NCBI GenBank assembly: GCA_947565265.1
Contig: CANOFK010000019.1
Span: forward strand, 1 to 10,680
Reading direction: 5' to 3'
Source of the DNA: an uncultured Clostridia bacterium
Lineage (GTDB): Bacteria > Bacillota > Clostridia > Oscillospirales > Acutalibacteraceae
Length of the DNA: 10,680 bases
In this document: piece after piece, positions 6,466-10,680 of the stretch
Layout: each line of letters starts with the position of its first letter
How positions within the stretch are numbered: the stretch's first letter is position 1
Notes under the pieces: model-generated
Told to the model about the DNA's origin: nothing
What the model saw: only the letters and a program-made list of their open reading frames with translations
Databases searched by the model: none
Translations under genes and position numbers: made by a program

Positions 6466-7035
6466 ATGGCAGAGGACTACAGGGCCTGTAGCGACCAGGC
6501 CCTGACAGAGAAAATACAGGCCGGCGCCCCGGAGGCTTTTGTGGAGCTGAGCGCCCGGTACCTGCAACTGGTGCGGGCCAAAGCCGGCCGTTTTACCGGG
6601 CCGGGTATGCCGGAGTGGGAGGACCTGGCCCAGGAGGGGTTTTTGGGCCTGTACACCGCCGCCCTTACCTTTGACGCCACCGCTGGCGCGTCTTTTGCCA
6701 CCTACGCGGGGGTGTGCGTGTTCAACCGCATGGCCAGCGCCGCCCGCCGCCACCGCAGCTTGGGCAACCGCCCCCTCAACGAGTCCCTCCCGCTGGACTC
6801 TGCCGGGGATCTGCCCCAATCGATCGAGGGCCCGGAGGGCCTTTACGAACTGCGGGAAAGTTACGACCGGATGTGGCGGCGGATCGAGGCCGCCCTGACC
6901 CCCCTGGAACTACAGGCCCTGCGGCTGTACCTGCAAGGCTGCGGCCGGGAGGAGATCGAGGGGCAGGCGGGTATCCCCATCCGCCGGTTCCACAACGCGC
7001 TGCACCGGGTGCGGCTGAAACTGCGCAGGCTGTAA
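6466..7035 (+). CDS. Sigma-70 family RNA polymerase factor, SigH-like
   Basis: The protein has 189 residues. ATG 6466 is preferred over the GTG at 6460 because GGGGG at 6454-6458 is spaced 7 bases from it. Region 2 includes the core-binding and -10-reading segment WEDLAQEGFLGLYTAAL (51-67) followed by FDATAGASFATYAGVCVFNRM. Region 4 covers the last ~50 residues (LTPLELQALRLYLQG... IRRFHNALHRVRLKLRRL) with a helix-turn-helix. There is no clear region 3. The SFATYA form of region 2 resembles SigH/sporulation-type factors more than extracytoplasmic-function ones, but region 4 has an unusual IPIRRFHNALHR recognition helix. The target genes are unknown. It is followed by a zinc-ribbon gene 50 bp downstream, then a strong terminator. 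No anti-sigma gene adjoins it. Confidence 0.85.
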   Translation: MAEDYRACSDQALTEKIQAGAPEAFVELSARYLQLVRAKAGRFTGPGMPEWEDLAQEGFLGLYTAALTFDATAGASFATYAGVCVFNRMASAARRHRSLGNRPLNESLPLDSAGDLPQSIEGPEGLYELRESYDRMWRRIEAALTPLELQALRLYLQGCGREEIEGQAGIPIRRFHNALHRVRLKLRRL

Positions 7036-7085
7036 GCCTGGCTGTAGCCTGCCCTGCCATTTTCATTTGCAAGGAGGCGAACCTT

Positions 7086-7394
7086 ATGCCGGAAGATAAG
7101 ACCCTTACCTGCCGTTCCTGTGGCCGGGCGTTCCTGTTTACCGCTGCCGAGCAGGCTTTTTACGCCGAAAAGGGCCTGGCCAGCCAGCCCAGGCGCTGCA
7201 AAGAGTGCCGCCGCGCCCAGCAGGCCCGCCGGGCCAGGCAGACCCTGTACAAAGGCATATGCGCTGCCTGCGGCCGGGAGGCCCAGGTGCCCTTTTGCCC
7301 GGAGGAAACCCGGCTGATCTACTGCCGCGACTGCTACAGCCAGATGCAGGCAGAGCGCCGGGCCAACCGGAGCCACCGGGGCCGCAGGCCCTGA
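7086..7394 (+). CDS. Small double zinc-ribbon protein (CxxC-x17-CxxC)
   Basis: The protein has 102 residues. The frame is open far upstream, but ATG 7086 has a perfect AAGGAGG at 7071-7077 and begins the conserved domain. The first ribbon uses C9/C12 (TCRSCGRAF) and C38/C41 (RCKECR), with the family phrase FTAAEQAFYAEKGL between them. The second uses C59/C62 and C80/C83 with exactly 17 residues between the CxxC pairs (GREAQVPFCPEETRLIY), matching the CxxC-x17-CxxC motif seen in many clostridial proteins. The ends are rich in Arg, suggesting nucleic-acid contact. Molecular function is not established. It lies 50 bp behind the sigma gene with a shared terminator, so co-expression is likely. Confidence 0.9.
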   Translation: MPEDKTLTCRSCGRAFLFTAAEQAFYAEKGLASQPRRCKECRRAQQARRARQTLYKGICAACGREAQVPFCPEETRLIYCRDCYSQMQAERRANRSHRGRRP

Positions 7395-7402
7395 ACCATA
7401 GC

Positions 7403-7450
7403 AAAAGGCAAGGCCCCCATCCCGCCGGGGGCCTTGCCTTTTATTTTTTT
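7403..7450 (+). terminator. Strong Rho-independent terminator between convergent operons
   Basis: A perfect 16-bp stem pairs 7403-7418 (AAAAGGCAAGGCCCCC) with 7427-7442 around an 8-base loop, followed by a T-rich tail to 7450. It ends the sigma/zinc-ribbon unit. On the other strand the stem also ends in four T, so it may serve the convergent anti-sigma operon too. Confidence 0.95.
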
Positions 7451-7461
7451 GCCTGCCAACC

Positions 7462-8016
7462 TTACCCCTGCCCGCCGTGATGCCTGTGCCGGTGCCCGGC
7501 GCCGTGGCCCTGGGCCCGGCCGGCATGGCAGCTTACATTCTGGTGGTTTTTGGCGCAGGTTTCCAGATTGGCCAGCATTTCGCAGCTTTTGCGCTCGTCG
7601 TCGCACAGTACCTCGATAAATACTTCCCGGCCCTGTTGCACATAGCCCTGTACCTGGTCGCTGGCCAGCAGCTTTTCCACGGCCTGGGTGTAGCCCATAA
7701 AGCGCAAGTCAACGGTTTCGGCCAGCATCTCGCCCTCCGGGTTGTTCCCCTTGGCCCCTACCACCATGCCAAAGCAGTTGACCTGTAGGTCCAGCTCCGG
7801 GTTTACCCGTATGCCGATGGCGGAAACCGGGGTGAAATACAGCCAGCCCTCTACGGCCAGCACCAGAAACAACGCGGCGGCAGCCAGGGCCCAGCGCACC
7901 GGGTGGCGGGCTTTGGGACGGCCGGCCGCCCGGGCCAGCACATAGGCCTGGGTACGGGCCTTCAGGGCCTCGCTGGCCTGCACCCGGTCCAGGGCGGTTT
8001 TCAGTTGGTTATCCAA
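7462..8016 (-). CDS. RsgI-like membrane anti-sigma factor with His-rich C-terminal tail
   Basis: The protein has 184 residues. The start is a TTG at 8016 with GGAGG (8026-8030 on the other strand) 9 bases upstream, lying inside the end of the sigma gene; the genes overlap by 16 bases, so translation is coupled. Residues 1-40 are charged and probably cytoplasmic, and should bind the sigma factor. A single membrane helix spans about 42-60. The outer part begins VSAIGIRVNPELDLQVNCFG, the pattern of the RsgI extracytoplasmic domain, including the Asn-Pro pair (N72-P73) where RsgI proteins are reported to cleave themselves. No carbohydrate-binding or other sensor domain follows. Instead, after C138, C145, C154 and C163, the tail is His/Gly-rich (HGAGHRHRHHGG). 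The likely role is to hold the ECF sigma factor and release it on an outside signal, perhaps a metal. Function is inferred. Confidence 0.85.
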   Translation of the reverse strand: MDNQLKTALDRVQASEALKARTQAYVLARAAGRPKARHPVRWALAAAALFLVLAVEGWLYFTPVSAIGIRVNPELDLQVNCFGMVVGAKGNNPEGEMLAETVDLRFMGYTQAVEKLLASDQVQGYVQQGREVFIEVLCDDERKSCEMLANLETCAKNHQNVSCHAGRAQGHGAGHRHRHHGGQG

Positions 8017-8492
8017 AAGCTGTCACCTCCCAGCCGTTCTGCCAGCAGCTTGCGGGCCCTGGTCAGCAGCGTATAGACGGTATTGGGGTTCTTATGTAAA
8101 ATCCGCCCGATTTCCGGCGCGGTGTAGCCCTCATAATAGTGCAGGTATACCACGTTGCGGTATTTCTCCGGCAAAGAGAGCACCGCCTCCAGCACCTCCC
8201 GCTCCTGGGTGCCGGTTGCGGCAGGCAGGTCTGCCAGCGCCTCCAGAGGCACGGTGCGGCTGCGGAATATGGTCTTTATCAGGTCTTTGCAGGCGTTTAT
8301 GGTCACCCGGATCATCCATGCCCGCTCATGCTCCGGGTTTTCAAACACAGCAGAGCTAAGGACATACTTCAAAAATACGGTCTGAAATATGTCCTCCGAG
8401 TCAGCCTCGTTTTTAAGGTAGATCAAACAGATCCGCCGCACCAGGTCGGCGTACTGTTCGATGGCCCGGCTGGCCTCCTGCTCGCTGCGCAT
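8001..8492 (-). CDS. ECF-type RNA polymerase sigma factor
   Basis: The protein has 163 residues, normal for an ECF factor with only regions 2 and 4. Region 2 spans about 10-75, with NEADSEDIFQTVFLKYV and the -10-reading segment HERAWMIRVTINACKDLI. Region 4 spans about 101-152, with LPEKYRNVVYLHYYEGYTAPEIG and the recognition helix NPNTVYTLLTRARKLL. ATG 8492 lies 5 bases after the stop of the secreted Cys-rich gene, and no good ribosome site precedes it. It therefore probably depends on ribosomes finishing the upstream gene. The downstream anti-sigma gene overlaps its end. Sigma/anti-sigma pairs of this layout normally regulate their own operon, which would include the secreted protein. Confidence 0.93.
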   Translation of the reverse strand: MRSEQEASRAIEQYADLVRRICLIYLKNEADSEDIFQTVFLKYVLSSAVFENPEHERAWMIRVTINACKDLIKTIFRSRTVPLEALADLPAATGTQEREVLEAVLSLPEKYRNVVYLHYYEGYTAPEIGRILHKNPNTVYTLLTRARKLLAERLGGDSFWITN

Positions 8493-8497
8493 GGCTT

Positions 8498-9055
8498 TTA
8501 GCAGTGCTGCCCGCCGTGATGGCCTCCGCCATGATGGCCGCCGTTGCCGCCCCAGTTGCCGCCCCAGTTGCCGTTGCCATTACCGTTGCCGTTGCCGTTC
8601 CAGGTCCCGCAACTGCCGTGGGCGCCGCAGTGTTGCAGGCCGCAGGTGGGGCAGACGGCGCTGTTCAGGCAGCCGTTGCACGTGCCGTCCACGCAATTCC
8701 CGTTGCCGCAGTTGCCGTGGGAGCCGCAGTGCTGCAAGCCGCAGGTGGGGCATACGGCGCTACCCACGCAGGTGGGGCAGTCCGGGTAGGCATAGTTGCC
8801 GTCCTGGCAGTTGCCGTGGGCCTCGCAGTGGCGCAGGCCGCAGGTGCCGCAGAACACGCTGCCCCGGCAGTCGGCGCAACTGCTGTCTGCGCAGTGGGAA
8901 TAGCGGTGGCCGGCCCCACCCTGGTGGATGGTTTGCAGCCCGGTGCAAATGCCCCGGCTGACGCTGTGGTGCCCGTTTTGATGGTAGGCCATGGCCCCGG
9001 TGGGCGCCAGTACCAGCAAAAGCATGGCCGCCAAAAGTGCCAATGTCTTTTTCAT
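8498..9055 (-). CDS. Secreted Cys/His-rich protein with three 33-residue repeats
   Basis: The protein has 185 residues. ATG at 9055 is chosen because GGAGGG (9063-9068) is 7 bases upstream and a classic signal peptide begins there (MKKTLALLAAMLLLVLAPTG, cleavage probably after AMA at 23). The mature part has 22 cysteines. Three units starting at C60, C93 and C126 are exactly 33 residues apart, each with the spacing CxxCx5CxxCx4Cx5C, each containing the C-G-L-x-H-C block and a second His (H80, H113, H146). The C-terminus is an Asn-Gly dipeptide run, then Gly/Trp/Asn-rich, then HHGGGHHGGQHC. No known enzyme motif is seen and I do not recognise the family. Metal binding, or an extracellular disulfide-rich mini-domain array, are the two obvious possibilities. 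It is the first gene of the sigma/anti-sigma operon. Confidence 0.85.
   Translation of the reverse strand: MKKTLALLAAMLLLVLAPTGAMAYHQNGHHSVSRGICTGLQTIHQGGAGHRYSHCADSSCADCRGSVFCGTCGLRHCEAHGNCQDGNYAYPDCPTCVGSAVCPTCGLQHCGSHGNCGNGNCVDGTCNGCLNSAVCPTCGLQHCGAHGSCGTWNGNGNGNGNGNWGGNWGGNGGHHGGGHHGGQHC
8543..8600 (-). repeat. Hexanucleotide-type repeat encoding the Asn-Gly tail
   Basis: GTTGCC (plus strand) recurs six or seven times with slight variants inside the 3' part of the secreted Cys-rich gene, encoding the Asn-Gly and Trp-Gly-Gly-Asn run. Because the period is six bases, slippage would change tail length without shifting the frame. Confidence 0.7.
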
Positions 9056-9203
9056 GATAAATCCCTCCAAATAATGTTGGCCGTTCCCGGTCTTACTTAC
9101 AATACGAACCCCCACCCCAAAACCATTCATGGGCAAAAAATTTTTTTGAAAACTTTTCCGGCCCTTCCAATCCGGCCCTCCGCCGGGTGGTTGGCCGGAC
9201 GGG

Positions 9204-9288
9204 CGCTTAACCCTCGCTAAGCGTTTATCCCTCGCTAAACCAGAGTTCAGCTCTCGCTAAACCAGAGTTCAGCTCTCGCTGAACTCTG
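9204..9288. repeat. Short tandem repeats at the 3' end of prfC
   Basis: The octamer CTCGCTAA occurs at 9213, 9231 and 9253, and a variant CTCGCTGA at 9275. Two consecutive 22-bp units (about 9230-9273) are nearly identical, and the unit matches the last codons of prfC. The final copy forms an 11-bp hairpin, CAGAGTTCAGC (9263-9273) with GCTGAACTCTG (9278-9288), spanning the stop codon. A smaller stem, CGCTTA (9204-9209) with TAAGCG (9218-9223), lies beyond. No T-run follows on the minus strand, so it is not a standard intrinsic terminator. Confidence 0.75.
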
Positions 9289-10680
9289 ACAGTAGCAGCC
9301 CCTCGTTGCGCTCCAGGGCCCAGTTGATGCTCCACTGGTTGGAGAACAGCAGCAGGTAGCGCCCCCGCAGGTCCTGCACCTTTTTGGTGTCAGAGGTCAG
9401 GTTCAGCTTTTTCAGGCCGCTTTCGTCCATATCCTCGTTGTCTATCCAGCGTATAAACGAATAGGGCAAGTTCTGCATGAAAATCTCCACATTGTACTCG
9501 TTCTCCATACGGTACTGGAACACGTCAAATTGCAGGCTGCCCACCACGCCCACGATCACTTCCTCCATGCCGGCCCCGATCTCCTGGAAGATCTGGATAG
9601 CCCCTTCCTGGGCGATCTGGTTGGCGCCCTTTACAAACTGTTTGCGTTTCATGGTATCCTTCTGGCGCACCAGGCTGAACAGCTCCGGGGCAAAGGTGGG
9701 TATGCCCTCAAAGCGGATCTTCTTCCCCGGCGCGCACAGGGTGTCGCCAATGGAGAACACCCCTGGGTCAAACACGCCGATGATATCCCCCGCGTAGGCT
9801 TCCTCAATGATCTCCCGGCTCTGGGCCATCAGTTGCTGGGGCTGGCTCAGTTTCATCCGCCGGCCCCCCTGGACGTGCTCTACCTCCATGCCCTTCTCAA
9901 ACCGGCCGCTGCAAATGCGGATAAAGGCGATGCGGTCCCGGTGGGCCTTGTTCATGTTGGCCTGTATCTTAAACACAAAGGCGGAAAACGCCGGGTCAAA
10001 GGGGTCTATCAGCGCGCCGCCGGCGGTGCGGGGCAGGGGCGGGGTGGTCAGCCGCAAAAACGCCTCCAAAAAGGGCTCTACCCCAAAGTTGGTAAGCGCG
10101 GACCCAAAAAATACCGGCGAAAGCTTGCCGTGGCGCACCTTGTCCAGGTCGAATTCATACCCCGCCCCGTCCAAAAGCTCTACATCGTCCTGCAAGGCGC
10201 CGTACAGGTAGGGGCCGATGGCGGGCTCCAAAGCCGGGTCGTCCAGGGTAAAGTCCTGCTCCTGCACCTCTCGGCGGCCGGTGCCGCTCTCTTCGGGCTC
10301 AAAGCGCAGCACCCGGCCTTTCTCCCGGTCGTACACGCCCTTAAAATCCACCCCGCTGCCAATGGGCCAGTTCATGGGGTAGGTGCCAATGCCCAGTTCC
10401 TTCTCGATCTCGTCCAGCAGGTCGTAGGGGCTGCGGGAGTCCCGGTCCATCTTGTTGATGAAGGTGAATATGGGGATGTCCCGCATGACGCACACTTTAA
10501 ACAGCTTGCGGGTCTGGGCCTCTACGCCCTTGGAGGCGTCGATTACCATCACCGCCGAGTCCGCCGCCATCAGCGTGCGGTAGGTGTCCTCCGAGAAATC
10601 CTGGTGCCCAGGGGTGTCCAGTATGTTGATGCAGTAGTCCCCGTACTGGAACTGCATCACCGACGAGGTAACGGAGATAC
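9269..10680 (-). CDS. prfC: Peptide chain release factor 3, N-terminus outside window
   Basis: About 470 residues are visible, and the frame is open to the right edge: it begins ISVTSSVMQF, the switch I (G2) region, so the GTG at 10660 is an internal Val. The missing part is roughly the first 60-65 residues with the P-loop. G3 is DTPGH (visible residues 21-25) and G4 is NKMD (75-78). The G5-type SAL lies in FFGSALTNFGVEPF. Domains 2 and 3 follow (ANMNKAHRDRIAFIRICSGRFEKGMEV; VGVVGSLQFDVFQYRMENEYNVE). This GTPase drives RF1/RF2 off the ribosome after peptide release. The GSLQFDVFQYR block and the RF3-specific insert separate it from elongation factor G and from TetM-like proteins. The C-terminus (SEFSES) lies within a small tandem repeat. 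Confidence 0.95.
   Translation of the reverse strand, partial: ISVTSSVMQFQYGDYCINILDTPGHQDFSEDTYRTLMAADSAVMVIDASKGVEAQTRKLFKVCVMRDIPIFTFINKMDRDSRSPYDLLDEIEKELGIGTYPMNWPIGSGVDFKGVYDREKGRVLRFEPEESGTGRREVQEQDFTLDDPALEPAIGPYLYGALQDDVELLDGAGYEFDLDKVRHGKLSPVFFGSALTNFGVEPFLEAFLRLTTPPLPRTAGGALIDPFDPAFSAFVFKIQANMNKAHRDRIAFIRICSGRFEKGMEVEHVQGGRRMKLSQPQQLMAQSREIIEEAYAGDIIGVFDPGVFSIGDTLCAPGKKIRFEGIPTFAPELFSLVRQKDTMKRKQFVKGANQIAQEGAIQIFQEIGAGMEEVIVGVVGSLQFDVFQYRMENEYNVEIFMQNLPYSFIRWIDNEDMDESGLKKLNLTSDTKKVQDLRGRYLLLFSNQWSINWALERNEGLLLSEFSES

Noticed and set aside
9099..9130. ECF-type autoregulatory promoter upstream of the secreted Cys-rich gene (CGTA with a TGAATG box 17 bp before it on the minus strand)
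   Set aside because: The -35-like box matches poorly and lacks the usual AAC core, so it is not supportable from one sequence.
8504..9220. Plus-strand frame of 238 codons, Ala/Val-rich
   Set aside because: It is the antisense shadow of the Cys-rich repeat gene; its sequence simply reflects GTTGCC-type repeats, and the minus strand has a signal peptide and ribosome site.
1..10680. tRNA, rRNA or insertion sequence genes
   Set aside because: No cloverleaf-like segment, rRNA-like segment, transposase or terminal inverted repeats with target duplications were found on reading.

Overview
The window comes from a fairly GC-rich low-branching Gram-positive, most likely a gut Clostridia of the Oscillospiraceae/Ruminococcaceae type. 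This is inferred from strong AGGAGG-type ribosome binding sites, a YitT/DUF2179 protein, a CxxC-x17-CxxC zinc-ribbon protein, an RsgI-like anti-sigma factor next to an ECF sigma factor, and dense short intergenic hairpin repeats. No taxonomic marker is decisive.

Region by region: (1) 1-2221, plus strand, is the end of a sugar-handling operon. It holds a 5'-truncated Gfo/Idh/MocA dehydrogenase, a cysteine-rich DUF6144-like protein and a TIM-barrel sugar phosphate isomerase/epimerase, closely packed and followed by two hairpins, the second a strong terminator. (2) 2403-4073, plus strand, has a YitT-family membrane protein with its own likely promoter, then an HD-domain phosphohydrolase. (3) 4074-4584 is a 511-bp gap without a convincing gene. 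It contains a perfect GC hairpin, an inverted copy of the hairpin element seen after the isomerase, a T-rich/A-rich inverted repeat around a TTGACA box, and an array of 20-bp palindromic units. (4) 4585-6388, plus strand, is a two-gene ABC-2 exporter whose ATPase lacks several consensus residues and overlaps its permease by 140 bp. (5) 6466-7394, plus strand, is a SigH-like sigma-70 factor followed by a small double zinc-ribbon protein and a very strong terminator. (6) 9055-7462, minus strand, is a compact three-gene operon: a secreted Cys/His-rich repeat protein, an ECF sigma factor, and an RsgI-like membrane anti-sigma factor with a His-rich outer tail. (7) 9269 to the right edge, minus strand, is peptide chain release factor 3 (prfC) without its N-terminus, with a small tandem repeat built from its own last codons.

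The most interesting part is region 6. The secreted protein has three copies of an exact 33-residue unit with identical cysteine spacing (CxxCx5CxxCx4Cx5C) and a Gly/His tail. The anti-sigma factor encoded two genes later also ends outside the membrane in a His-rich tail and carries the conserved Asn-Pro of RsgI proteins. Translation of the three genes appears coupled. Together they look like a self-contained envelope signalling unit, plausibly sensing metal or redox state. That function is inference.
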